A stretch of DNA of 64,000 bases from Euonymus europaeus (lineage: Eukaryota > Streptophyta > Magnoliopsida > Celastrales > Celastraceae), in assembly GCA_963580455.1 (NCBI GenBank), contig OY756964.1, positions 9,610,001 to 9,674,000 on the forward strand, written 5' to 3'. A program made the translations under genes and the position numbers. Shown piece after piece: positions 32,698 to 45,700 of this stretch (position 1 is the stretch's first letter; the number at the start of each line of letters is the position of its first letter). The notes beneath the pieces were generated by a model. That model was not told the origin of the DNA. It saw only the letters and a program-made list of their open reading frames with translations, and did not search any database.

Positions 32698-34771
32698 TGT
32701 CATGCCCCATTTCCGGAGACGCGACTGGGTGCTCTCTCCGCACCCTTCCTAGGTCACTAGTGTGAACATCCGGGATCAACCGAAAATCCGGCGGCACCTC
32801 CCCGTATATCGGAGAGTGCCCACCTGCATCAGAAACGCAGCAACAACAACATCACACTAGCAACCTAGCAAACATAGGCCTCGGGCCTCAACCACATGCA
32901 ATCCTGACCCTAGGCCTCAGGCCATCCACTACCAGCATGCATAAACTGATGGCATCACATATAAATCAACACACAGATTTATAACACATCAAATATAACC
33001 ATATATCAACATCTACATCCACATACAAGCACCACCGTGCCAAATGGTTATATTCTCTCAACATAGATATACTACATACACCCAAATGCATAGAGTATAT
33101 CTCTAGCACCCTATTCTATCCAGGGCCATCCATGACACGACCTGCTCACTGATTCGCAACACCAGTACCTGTACCAGTGTCTCCTGTGGAAGGAAGAAAG
33201 TAAAGGAGTGAGCTAGAAGCTCAGTAGGGTATGAAGTAAACATCAATATAAGCTGAACCAAAGGAAAGTAATGCATCAATATGTTCCTACCACATGAACG
33301 TATACTCAACAATTCACATCAACATTTACCCGGATCGACCCTTTCGGAGCATAACAACCACAATACCATTGCAACTCAATGTAATATTGCTCGGGAGCAA
33401 GCTCACCACAACCAACCACTCCTAGGATCATCCGGTTGCGTGAACCTATCACGCCCGCACCTAACAAGGCAAGTCACTCTCGACCCTACCCTTAGTGCGT
33501 TACCCCACATGGAGTTCACGTAACTTGGTGACAACAACATTCACCTTGCCATCCTCCCATGTGGCTTTCAAGTAACTTAAGGGTTCCCGAGTCCATACCT
33601 GAGTCCCCCATGCAACTCTAATGCATCATGACATGCCATGCCGAATAGATAAGTATATATGAACATCCTATATATTTTACATAACTACCATGATGCATGA
33701 ACGGAAAATCACAACGTGACCGTAAATGACGGAACACCAAGTCGGGTCATGCAACCTTCAACAACCAACAATAATCCACACAAGGCTTATTTCCCCTTAG
33801 AAGCAATTAAGGAGGAAACACAAATAACGGCGACCAATGAAGAATAGAAACGCTATTTAGGCAACAATAACGAATGTTAGATAGAAAGGTTGGAAATCCC
33901 CTACCTCTTCTTGAGCAATTTGCCACAAAATCCACAATTATGTTCCTAGGGTTCCGATTTCCCAAACCTAACAATGTGGCGAAACCGAACCCATTCATAC
34001 ACCAATAAACAACCAACAACTCATATAAACATCAATTAAATCAATAAATTTCGAAATTACTCACCTTCTCTCTCTAGAAATTTCTCCAAAGTCCTTGAAA
34101 CTCAACCCAAGCTCAACTCTACTCCAAATCACAAACCAATCTACATATACATCCAAAATCAACCTATAATCAACATATCTAAGCCTTACCTTCCATCTAT
34201 TAAAGAATCAAACAAATCTAGGAAAAACCCTAGAATTCCAAAACTATGAAAACTCACCTCAAACCTTCAAATCTTCCTTGATTCCACCTTGATTCTTGAC
34301 ATGCTTCATGAATCAATGGAAAAACAAGCAAAAACCTCAACAAATCTCCTTCTCTCTCTAAGTTTCTCGCTCTCTCTCTCACTAAAAGTCAGAATTTTTC
34401 AGAACAATTAAGTTCTGGTCGCGCACTGGCTTTTAACAGCTCGGGGAGAGCCTAGGCGTTCAGAATTTGCGCCTAGGCGCATTGACCTCAAGTTTCAATT
34501 TTGAACCCACTGTCCCGTGCAACTTTTGTACACGCCTAGGCGACCGCCTAGGCGCCCGCCTAGGCGACCTCCTAGGCGTGTGACCTTTCATTTTTAGCTC
34601 CGTCTCGTTCTTAGCTTCGATTTGATATATTATGGGCCCGAAACAGACATCTGTGCTAAAAGTTATGACCGATTTACCGAACCAAGTTCAAAACTATTTT
34701 TCCATGATGCCGTACTTCACGAATCATCCGTAACTCGACTCAAAACTAAATTTTTGGCTCGGGATTTCACA
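32698..34771 (-). repeat. 3' LTR of the Tekay element
   Basis: On + it begins TGTCATGCCCC and ends GATTTCACA. It is nearly identical to 39729-41802. It contains a cluster of CCTAGG palindromes (34450-34580), which in element orientation lies in U3. Confidence 0.95.
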
Positions 34772-37700
34772 TCCTCCCCCCCTTAATAAAATTTCGTCCT
34801 GAAATTTAACTACACACGTACCTGAATCTCCGAACAACTCCGGGTACTTCTCCTTCATTCCGGATTCCAACTCCCAAGTTGCTTCTTCAACTTCGTGATA
34901 CATCCACATCACTTTTACTAATGGAATCACACTCGACCTCGTGACCTTGTTCTGTCGGTCTAGAATTTTTATCGGTTGAAGAGTGTAACTCCCATCTTCT
35001 TCAACCTCCAATGTAGTCCAATCTATCACATGCAACGGATCCGGCTCATATTTCCGAAGCATTGATATATGGAATACATTGTGAACCTTCTCTAGCGTCG
35101 GTGGAAGTGCCAAACGGTACGCCACCGGTCCCACCGCCTCAAGAATCTCAAATGGCCCCACAAATCTCGGTGCCAACTTTCCATGCTTACTATACCTCTG
35201 AATTCCACGTCTCGGACTAACCTTCAAGAAAACCTTATCGCCTACCGCAAACTCCAAAGGTCTCCTCCTCCGGTCAGCATAAGACTTCTGTCGGCTCTGC
35301 GCGGTGATCAATTGCCTTCGGATCTCATCCACTCTCTCTCGAGCTTCCTTGACCATTTCCGGTCCTGAAACAACTTTCTCACCAACCTCCGCCCAACACA
35401 AAGGCGACCTACAAGGCCTCCCGTAGAGCGCCTCATAAGGTGCCATTCCGATACTACTCTGGAAAGAGTTATTATACACAAACTCTGCCAGATGTAAGTA
35501 CCAATCCCAACTTCCTCCAAAATCAACTACACATGCCCGTAGCATGTCCTCCAAAATCTGTATGGTTCTCTCACTCTGCCCATCACTCTGAGGATGATAA
35601 GCTGTAGAGAAATCCAACTTCGTTCCCAATGCCTCCTGTAAACTACTCCAGAATCTACCTGTGAACCGCGGGTCTCGGTCCGAGACAATAGATAATGGAA
35701 TTCCGTGAAGTCTCACAATCTCCTTGACATACATAGTACTCAAGGTCTCCAACGAATCCGTCTTGTTCATGGGTAAGAAGTGTGCAGACTTGGTTAATCT
35801 GTCCACTATCACCCAAACCGTGTCATGCCGTCTCTGAGTCATTGGCAACGCTGTCACAAAATCCATAGTGATCTTCTCCCACTTCCATTGTGCTATCGGT
35901 AAGGGTTGCAACAATCCAGCTGGTCTCTGATGCTCTGCCTTCACTTGTTGACAAGTAAGGCACTTCGTCACAAATCTAGCAACATCGGCTTTCATGCCCC
36001 TCCACCAGAAACTCTGTTTCAAATCTCGGTACATCTTCGTACCCCCGGGATGCATGGCAAACTTGGAATGATGTGCTTCCTTTAGAATCTCTTGTCTCAA
36101 CTCATCATCATTGGGAACTACTAGTCTTCCCACATACCGTACTCCACCATCATTCCCTCGAACCCATCCAAGACTCTCATCAATCACATCAAACGTATGA
36201 TCCCCATTTTGTGCATCTATCACCTTCTGAACCATCATAGGTCTCGAAGTTATAGAACACAAATATGTCTTTTCCTCTTGACTCCTCAACTCCAATCCAA
36301 ACCCATTGATTGTCTCCACAATTTCCCACTCATGCATGAATAGGATAGCAATCTTCTCCTTCCTACTCAACGCATCCGCGACTACATTTGCTTTACCGGG
36401 ATGGTATTGCAAATTAAAATCAAAATCCTCTAAGTACTCCATCCACCGCCTTTGCCGTAAGTTCAACTCCTTTTGGGTGAATAGGTACTTGAGGCTTTTG
36501 TGATCCGAGAACACCTCAAATGTCTCTCCGTAGAGATAGTACCTCCACTGCTTAAGAGCAAATACCACTGCCGCCAACTCCAGATCATGCACTGGATAAT
36601 TCCTCTCATGTGTCTTCAACAACCTCGAACCATACTCTATCACTCGGCCCTGCTGCATTAACACACAACCCAACCCGACTCCAGATGCATCGCAATACAC
36701 CTGATAGCCAACATTTCTCTCCGGAACTACTAACACTGGAGGTGTTGTCAACCTCTTCTTCAACTCTTCAAATGCAGCCTCACATTCGTTTGTCCACACA
36801 AACGGTGTACCCTTCTTCGTGAGCTGCGTCATCGGCGAAGCAACTCTTGAGAAGTCCTCAATAAATCTCCGGTAGTAACCCGCCAATCCTAGAAAACTCC
36901 GGATCTCTGTCACATTCTTTGGTCTCTCCCAATTTAAAACCGACTCAACTTTGGAGTAGTCAACCGCTATGCCTTCTTGAGTGATCACATGGCCTAGGAA
37001 CTTTACTTCCGTGGCCCAAAATTCACACTTACTCAATTTAGCATACAGTTGATTCTCCCTCAATGTCTGTAACACTACCCTCAAATGTTCCTCATGCTCT
37101 TCCTCCGTAGGAGAATAGATCAATATATCATCTATAAACACCACCACAAAGTTATCCAGAAACGGTCTAAGAACCCTTTACATTAGGTCCATGAACACCG
37201 CTGGGGCATTTGTCAATCCAAACGGCATCACAAGAAACTCATAATGCCCATAACGAGTTCTAAATGCTGTTTTCTGGATATCCTCATCCTTAATCCTCAA
37301 CTGATGATAACCCGACCTCAAGTCAATCTTAGAGAAATGTCTAGCACCTCTCAATTGGTCAAACAAATCATTGATCCTAGGCAACGGATACTTATTCCTC
37401 ACTGTAACCTTATTCAATTGCCTATAATCAATACACATCCTCAAACTTCCGTCTTTCTTCTTGACGAACAACACCGGTGCTCCCCACGGGGACACACTCG
37501 GTCTGATGAATCCCAAGTCTAGCAACTCCTCTAATTGAGAACTCAACTCCTTCAACTCTGCTGGAGCCATCCGATACGGCGGAATCGAAATCGGTTTGAC
37601 GTTCGGATGCAACTCAATAGCAAAGTCAATCTCTCTCTTCGGAGGTAATCCTGGCAACTCTTCCGGAAATACATCCATAAATTCTTCCACTACCCGAACC

Positions 37701-39559
37701 ATAGTAGTCACATCTCCTTTAGGAGCCGACGTCACCAAACTTGCTACCCTACAATCCTGATACGAAGAATTATCCATGAAATGTGGGCATGGAATCCCCT
37801 TCGATCCCCTCAACTGAATCACCCCACCCTCCGGTACTCTAAGAGTGATCCTCCTTTGCCAAAAATCAAGCACTCCTTGATGCTTTGTCAACCAATCAAC
37901 TCCGAGTATCACATCGAAGTCTTTGAAATCTAACACATACAAATCGGCTTGTAGAGATATTTCTCCAAACCGACACTCACATCCGAACACCACCCCCTCC
38001 AACGTGGTAAAGTGCCCAAATGGTGAGGACACCATAAACATTTTTCTAATCGGCAAAATTTCTATCGCTAGTGCGTTCGCTAACGAACTAGTAATAAATG
38101 ATGAGGTAGCTCCAAAATCAAACAAGACTCTGGCCCAACAATTTGAAATCAAAAATTTACCTCCAATGAAGTTGGGATGCTCCTGTGCCTCCTGATGTCC
38201 CAATGCAAAGACACGTCCCTCTACCAGTGCATTCTGCTGCTGCTGTGGCTGACGAGTCCCACCCCGCCCTCTTCCTCCTGAGGGAACATTGGAAGGAAGA
38301 GCCGGAGGTGGTACTCCCGGTATGCTCTGTTGCTGTGCTCTCTGATTGCCCTCCGGACATTCACTCTTTTTGTGACCCAACTTGCCACACCCAAAGCACT
38401 TAAACCCAGGAAGCCTGCACTCACTTGCCTTGTGCCCCTCCTTCCCACACTTGAAGCATGCTGTCTTGCTTCGTTGTGGCCTTGGACCCTTGCCTCGGTC
38501 CCCTCTCTGTTGACGAAAGTCCATCCTCGGTTTCTTGTGGCTACTACCACCACCACCACTACTACCCACACTCACTGGACGCTTCCTCTGAGCTTCACTT
38601 TTCTCACTCAACTCAAAATCGAGAGCCATCTCCACTGTGTCCTGATATGACACCACCCTAGTGGCCATCACCATCCTACCAAGACTAGGAAGCAACCCAT
38701 CTCGGTACCTCACTGCCTTCTTCACATCAGTTGGAGCAAACTCCTTCCCATACCGGTATAACTCTTCGAATTGTTTGGTGTACTGAGACACCATCATCTC
38801 CGGTGTCTGCAATAAATCCAAGAACTGCTTGGCCTTCTCCGTTTGCAGAGGCCTTGGCACAAACTTCTGCATAAACAGCTGCTCAAACGAATTCCAAGTC
38901 AGCTCATTCCGTCTCTGACCCATAGACATCCACCATTCATAGGCCGCACCACTCAAGTAGTAGAACACAAACTTCACCCGTCTCTCATCGGGTATTTCAA
39001 GAGTGTCCATCCTCATACTCAGCTGATTGAACCACTCCTCCGCCCCTACTCCCGTTCCATCTCCAGAAAAGGTTGGAGGAGTAGTCCTCCTCAATTGGTC
39101 CACCTCATACATCCCTCTCCCAGCTCTAGGTACTGCTGCTACCTCAGTTGTAGCCTCTGGTACAACTCCCTCTGTATGGATGCCAGTTGCACCCATCGCT
39201 TGTGCCACAGCCTGTGCTATTGTCTGCGCTTGTGTCTGCGCCATACTCATCATGAAGCTAGCAATACCCTCCATCGTCACTGGTTGCCCCCCTGTAGTAA
39301 TAGGCGCAACCTGCACCACAGGTGGTGCTTGCTGGGCTACATTATCAGTCGGTAGTCCCTCCTGAACTATCTCCTCATCTCTCACATCAGGGTCCACTCT
39401 CGGAACTGAACCCTCAGTACTGGGTGTGCGTCTAGCCACTCGCCCCGCACTTCTACCACGGCCTCTACCTCGGCCTCTACCTGTCCCTCGTTGGCCTTCG
39501 CCACGAGGTACCTCAGTTGTACTATCAGATCGCACAGTACTACGAGTATTCATCTGCAT
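34724..39559 (-). pseudogene. Tekay gag-pol polyprotein with one nonsense codon
   Basis: One frame from ATG 39559 to the stop at 34724-34726, about 1610 codons, broken only by TAA at 37178-37180. In order: Arg/Gly-rich N-terminus; gag ([43 protein letters not shown]); two CCHC knuckles ([28 protein letters not shown]); protease with DFGA at 38119-38108 where D-S/T-G is usual; RT ([27 protein letters not shown] at 37138-37127); RNase H ([34 protein letters not shown]); integrase ([17 protein letters not shown]; Asp, Asp and Glu in [24 protein letters not shown]); chromodomain-like end ([19 protein letters not shown]). The frame runs through the polypurine tract and 16 codons into the LTR. Confidence 0.93.
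34772..34784 (-). other. Polypurine tract of the Tekay element
   Basis: The minus strand reads AAGGGGGGGAGGA immediately before the 3' LTR start (TGTGAAATCC). Confidence 0.9.
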
Positions 39560-39712
39560 GGCAACAGATAATACTATTTAATACACTACTCAAACGAGGA
39601 TTTAAGGGGAAAGGAAAACATACCGGATCAGCAGCAGTCGTGACATGGCCTGGAATGTACTACTCTACAACTAGGACCGAACACCCCAGATCCTATAAAG
39701 AGCCGTAAACCT

Positions 39713-39725
39713 GGCTCTGATACCA
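39713..39725 (-). other. Primer-binding site of the Tekay element (initiator Met tRNA)
   Basis: The minus strand reads TGGTATCAGAGCC, the exact complement of the plant initiator-Met tRNA 3' end, three bases after the 5' LTR end. Confidence 0.93.
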
Positions 39726-39728
39726 AAC

Positions 39729-41802
39729 TGTCACGCCCCGTTTCCGGAGACGCGACTGGGTGCTCTCTCCGCACCCTTCCTAGGTCACTAGTGTGAACAT
39801 CCGGGATCAACCGGAAATCCGGCGGCACCTCCCCGTATAATGGAGAGTGCCCACCTGCATCAGAAACGCAGCAACAACAACATCACACTAGCAACCTAGC
39901 AAACATAGGCCTCGGGCCTCAACCACATGCAATCCTGACCCTAGGCCTCAGGCCATCCACTACCAGCATGCACAAACTGATTGCATCACATATAAATCAA
40001 CACACAGATTTATAACACATCAAATATAACCATATATCAACATCTACATCCACATACAAGCACCACCGTGCCAAATGGTTATATTCTCTCAACATAGATA
40101 TACTACATACACCCAAATGCATAGAGTATATCTCTAGCACCCTATTCTATCCAGGGCCATCCATGACACGACCTGCTCACTGATCCGCAACACCAGTACC
40201 TGTACCAGTGTCTCCTGTGGAAGGAAGAAAGTAAAGGAGTGAGCTAGAAGCTCAGTAGGGTATGAAGTAAACATCAATATAAGCTGAACCAAAGGAAAGT
40301 AATGCATCAATATGTTCCTACCACATGAACGTATACTCAACAATTCACATCAACATTTACCCAGATCGACCCTTTCGGAGCATAACAACCACAATACCAT
40401 TGCAATTCAATGTAATATTGCTCGGGAGCAAGCTCACCACAACCAACCACTCCTAGGATCATCCGGTTGCGTGAACCTATCACGCCCGCACCTAACAAGG
40501 CAAGTCACTCTCGACCCTACCCTTAGTGCGTTACCCCACATGGAGTTCACGTAACTTGGTGACAACAACCTTCACCTTGCCATCCTCCCATGTGGCTTTC
40601 AAGTAACTTAAGGGTTCTCGAGTCCATACCCGAGTCCCCCATGCAACTCTAATGCATCATGACATGCCATGCCGAATAGATAAGTATATATGAACATCCT
40701 ATATATTTTACATAACTACCATGATGCATGAACGGAAAATCACAACGTGACCGTAAATGACGGAACACAAAGTCGGGTCATGCAACCTTCAACAACCAAC
40801 AATAACCCACACAAGGCTCATTTCCCCTTAGAAGCAATTAAGGAGGAAACACAAATAACGGCGACCAATGAAGAATAGAAACGCTATTTAGGCAACAATA
40901 ACGAATGTTAGATAGAAAGGTTGGAAATCCCCTACCTCTTCTTGAGCAATTTGCCACAAAATCCACAATTATGTTCCTAGGGTTCCGATTTCCCAAACCT
41001 AACAATGTGGCGAAACCGAACCCATTCATACACCAATAAACAACCAACAACTCATATAAACATCAATTAAATCAATAAATTTCGAAATTACTCACCTTCT
41101 CTCTCTAGAAATTTCTCCAAAGTCCTTGAAACTCAACCCAAGCTCAACTCTACTCCAAATCACAAACCAATCTACATATACATCCAAAATCAACCTATTA
41201 TCAACATATCTAAGCCTTACCTTCCATCTATTAAAGAATCAAACAAATCTAGGAAAAACCCTAGAATTCCAAAACTATGAAAACTCACCTCAAACCTTCA
41301 AATCTTCCTTGATTCCACCTTGATTCTTGACATGCTTCATGAATCAATGGAAAAACAAGCAAAAACCTCAACAAATCTCCTTCTCTCTCTAAGTTTCTCG
41401 CTCTCTCTCTCACTAAAAGTCGGAATTTTTCAGAACAATTAAGTTCTGGTCGCGCACTGGCTTTTAACAGCTCGGGGAGTGCCTAGGCGTTCAGAATTTG
41501 CGCCTAGGCGCATTGACCTCAAGTTTCAATTTTGAACCCACTGTCCCGTGCAACTTTTGTACACGCCTAGGCGACCGCCTAGGCGCCCGCCTAGGCGACC
41601 TCTTAGGCGTGTGACCTTACATTTTTAGCTCCGTCTCGTTCTTAGCTTCGATTTGATATATTATGGGCCCGAAACAGACATCTGTGCTAAAAGTTATGAC
41701 CTATTTACCGAACCAAGTTCAAAACTATTTTTCCATGATGCCGTACTTCACGAATCATCCGTAACTCGACTCAAAATTAAATTTTTGGGTCGGGATTTCA
41801 CA
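39729..41802 (-). repeat. 5' LTR of the Tekay element
   Basis: On + it begins TGTCACGCCCC and ends GATTTCACA. Same length (2074 bp) as the 3' LTR, with only scattered substitutions and no obvious indels. Confidence 0.95.
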
Positions 41803-41807
41803 AGTAT

Positions 41808-42793
41808 TCTTTTGTCTCTAGTTTTTGCTTTAATTTGAAATTTTCCCTCTCAAAAAGACTAAAACGTCCAGCACCTTTTCAGATCTTCTAGAAAGATTCC
41901 AAGCATATTTTTTTTTATCAAAATCAGCTCATATAGGTTCATATATATGCAAGGCTGCCCCTGGTGCATTATAGAATCAAATTCTTCAAGCAACCCCAAA
42001 CTGGTGCATTCATGTAATGCATCATAATAACTGAATCTGATTTATCTTTATGGATGCAAATACACCTATAACTCTCAAAATAATGTAGCACAAAAGCTGG
42101 TTCCATATCATCTTGACTTTATCCTTAGTGGCATTGGTGAACTCTAGGCTTTTCTTAGCACATCCTAGGACTCCAAGTCCATTCTTGGATGGCCGGATTA
42201 AATACAATTACATTCAGCTCAGATAACTCAAATCTTGATTAACGGATTGTACCTACAAATAAATAGGTGATCGAACACCTCAATTTTTCTTGTAAGCTCA
42301 AAAGAGCTTCATGCATTGCAATTAGGTCAATCACATTTAAGACGCACCCAGAAAATTAAAATTAATAGATGATAAATCATATTAGGCACATTACAATGTC
42401 CATGTCAAATTTCAAAGCAATTGGACAACATTTGATCACTCAATCAAGTAATTCACTCAATGTGCACAATTATGAATTTTCTAAGTGTTATAGCTACTGC
42501 CAATGGACAATCCCTATGAGGCATGCATAAATCTTGTATGGAAGATATTGTTATCAAATAATATGTATAACATAGTGTTCACACAAAATTTCAGCTCAAT
42601 AGAATCACAAATGAATAAGTTATGCATTAGTCAAGTATAGTCATAGAGTGCACTTGGCATATGTAAGCTACCTCAAGGCTACATGAATATTCAAACTCAA
42701 TCAATATTAATCATCATTCAAAGCATTCTCAAATAGCACATAAGAATGTATGTATGTCATCAAAATCACAAATGTAGGACCTATGGTCCAACA
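41808..42793 (-). repeat. 5' LTR of the copia element, outer part
   Basis: Resumes directly after the Tekay target duplication and runs to ..GGTCCAACA at 42793. On the minus strand the LTR therefore begins TGTTGGACC, a usual copia LTR start. Satellite sequence follows at 42794. No coding region was seen. The boundary is inferred from the TG start and the onset of satellite. Confidence 0.65.
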
Positions 42794-45700
42794 GAGTATA
42801 CTACTAAATTTGGACATAAAGCAACAATAAAAAGTGTACACCTATCAATTTTGATGGTTCGCAATTGTTCAACTCTATCCGTGGAGTAGGTTTTAACAGT
42901 TTCGTCCATTTGGAAATAAAATTGGTCTTTTGACAATGAAACAATCTACGGACTCTATACTCATAAAATTTGACATAAAAGAACAACAAAAGGTGTACAA
43001 CGACCAACCTTGATGGTTCAGAATTGCTCAACTCTCTCCATGGAGGGGTCTTTAACGATTTTGTCCATTGGAGATAGAAAGTCGGTCTTTCGGAATCGAA
43101 ACAATCTACGAAGCATATACTTGTAAATTTGAACATAAAGCAACAAAAAAGGGTAGAACTGTCAACTTTAATGGTTCGAATTGCTCAACTCTCTCCATGG
43201 AGGAGCTTTTAACGGTTTTGACAATTTCAGATCGAAAATTAGACTTTTTGACAACGAAACAATCAATGTACTGTATACTAGTAAATTTGGACATAAAACA
43301 ACAATAAAAATTGTACACCTATCAACTTTGATGGTTTGTAATTGCTCAACTCTCTCCAGAGATGAGCTTTTAACGTTTTTGTCCATTCGAGATAGAAAGT
43401 TGGTCTTTCGGAAACGAAACAATCTACGAAGCGTATATTTGTATATTTGGACACAAAGCAACAAAAAAAGGGTAGACCTATCAACTTGAATGGTTCGGAA
43501 TTGCTCAACTCTTTCCATGGAGGAGCTTTTAACGATTTTGTTCATTTAAGATCAAAAATGGTATTTTTGACAATGAAAATCTTATGTAGCGTATACTACT
43601 AAATTTGGACATAAATCAAGAATAAAAGGTGTACACCTATCAATTTTGATGGTTCGGAATTGCTCAACTCTATTCGTGGAGGAGGTTTTAACGATTTTGT
43701 CCATTTGGAAACAAAAGTCAGTATTTTGACAACGAAACAATCTACGGACACTATACTCATCCAATTTGACATAAAAGAGCAACAAAACGTGTCGAACGAC
43801 CAACTTTGTTGGTTCAAAATTGCTCAACTCTCTCGATAGAGGTGCTTTTAACGATTTTGTCCAATTCAGATAGAAAGTTTTTCTGTTAACAAACGAAACA
43901 ATCTACAATGCGAACGCTAGTAAACTTGGACATAAAGCAACAATGAAAAGTGCACACCTATCAACTATGATGGTTCAGAATTGCTCAATTCTCTCCATGG
44001 AGGGACTTTTTACGGTTTTGTCCATTTGAAATAGAATGTTAGCCTTTTGGCATTAAAACTATCTAGGGAGCCTACACTTGTAAAATTTGACATAAAATAT
44101 CCATAAAAAGTGCACTACGACCAACTTTGATGGTTCGGAAATGCTCAACTTCCTCCATGGAGGGTTTTTTAACGATTTTGTCCATTCGAGATAGAAAGTC
44201 AGTCTTTCGGAATCGAAACAATCTACGAAACGTACACTTGTAAATTTCGACGTGAAGCAACAGAAAAAGGATAGACCTATCAACTTTGATGGTTCGGAAT
44301 TGCTCAGCTCTCTCCACGAAGGAGTTTTTAACAGTTTTGTCCATTTCAGATCGAAAATTGCCCTTTTTGACAACGAAACAATCTATGTGGTGTATACTAG
44401 TAAATTTGGACATAAAGCAACAATAAAAAAGTGTATACCTATCACTTTGATGGTTTGTAATTGCTCAACTCTCTCTAGAGAGAAGCTTGTAACGTTTTTG
44501 CCATTCGAGATACAAAGTTGGTCTTTCAAAAACAAAACAATCTACGAAGCGTATATTTGTATATTTGGACATAAAGCAAAAAAAAAAGGGTGGACCTATC
44601 AACTTGAATGGTTCGGAATTGCTCAACTCTCTCCATGGAGGAGCTTTTAACGATTTTTTCCATTTAAGAACAAAAATTGGTCTTTTTGACAATGAAACAA
44701 TCTTATGTAGCGTATACTACTAAATTTGGACATAAATCAAGAATAAAAAGTGTACGCCTATCAATTTTGATGGTTCGGAATTGCTCAACTCTATTCGTGG
44801 AGGATGTTTTAACGATTTTTTCCATTTCGAAAATAAAAGTCGGTATTTTGACAAGGAAACAATCTACGGACTCTATACTCATCCAATTTGACATAAAAGA
44901 GCAACAAAACGTGTCGAACGACCAACTTTGATGGTTCAAAATTGCTCAACTCTCTCGATAGAAGTGCTTTTAATGATTTTGTCCAATTCAGACAGAAAGT
45001 TTTTCTGTTAACAAATGAAACAATCTACAATGCGAATGCTAGTAAACTTGGACATAAAGCAACAAAGAAAAGGGCACACCTATCAGTTTTGATGGTTCGT
45101 AATTCCTCAATTCTCTCCATGGAGGGGCTTTTAATGGTTTTTTCCATTTGAAATCGAAAGTTAGCCTTTTGGTATTAAAAACTATCTACGGAGCCTACAC
45201 TCTTAAAATTTGACATAAAATAACAATAAAAGGTGTACAACGACCAACTTTGATAGTTCGGAATTGCTCAACTCTCTCCGTGAAGGTGCCTTTTAAGGAT
45301 TTTGTCCATTTGAGCTAGAAAGTCGGTCTTTCAGAATCGAAACAATCTACAAAGCGTATACTTGTAAATTTGGACATAAAGCAGACCTATCAACTTTGAT
45401 CGTTCGGAATTGCTTAACTCTCTCCATGGAAGTGCTTTTAACGGTTTTGTCAAAGTCAAATCAAAAATTGAACTTTTTAACAACGAAACAATCTGTGTAG
45501 CGTATACACTAAAATTGGAATCTAAAGCAACAATAAAATAGTATACACCTATCAATTTTGATGGTTCGGAATTGCTCAACTCTCTCCATGTAGGAGGTTT
45601 TAACGATTTTGTCCATTTGGAAACAAAAGTTGGTCTTTTGACAACGAAACAATCTACAAACTCTATACTCGTGAGATTTGACATAAAAGAACAACAAAAC

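Larger units (their letters stand above)
32698..41802 (-). mobile_element. Complete Tekay-type chromovirus (Ty3/gypsy), 9105 bp
   Basis: Two 2074-bp LTRs (32698-34771, 39729-41802) flanked by a perfect 5-bp duplication AGTAT (32693-32697, 41803-41807). PBS, polypurine tract and a gag-pol frame with every expected domain including a chromodomain-like C-terminus are present. By my eye count the LTRs differ at roughly 24 sites (about 1.2%), so insertion was recent. It lies inside the older copia LTR. The single visible coding lesion is a TAA just before the RT active site. Confidence 0.95.

Noticed and set aside
34724..34771. Special C-terminal extension of Tekay pol into the LTR
   Set aside because: Short read-through past the polypurine tract is common in chromoviruses and not evidence of a new domain.
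38843..39365. 170- and 112-codon plus-strand ORFs
   Set aside because: Antisense to the Tekay gag frame.
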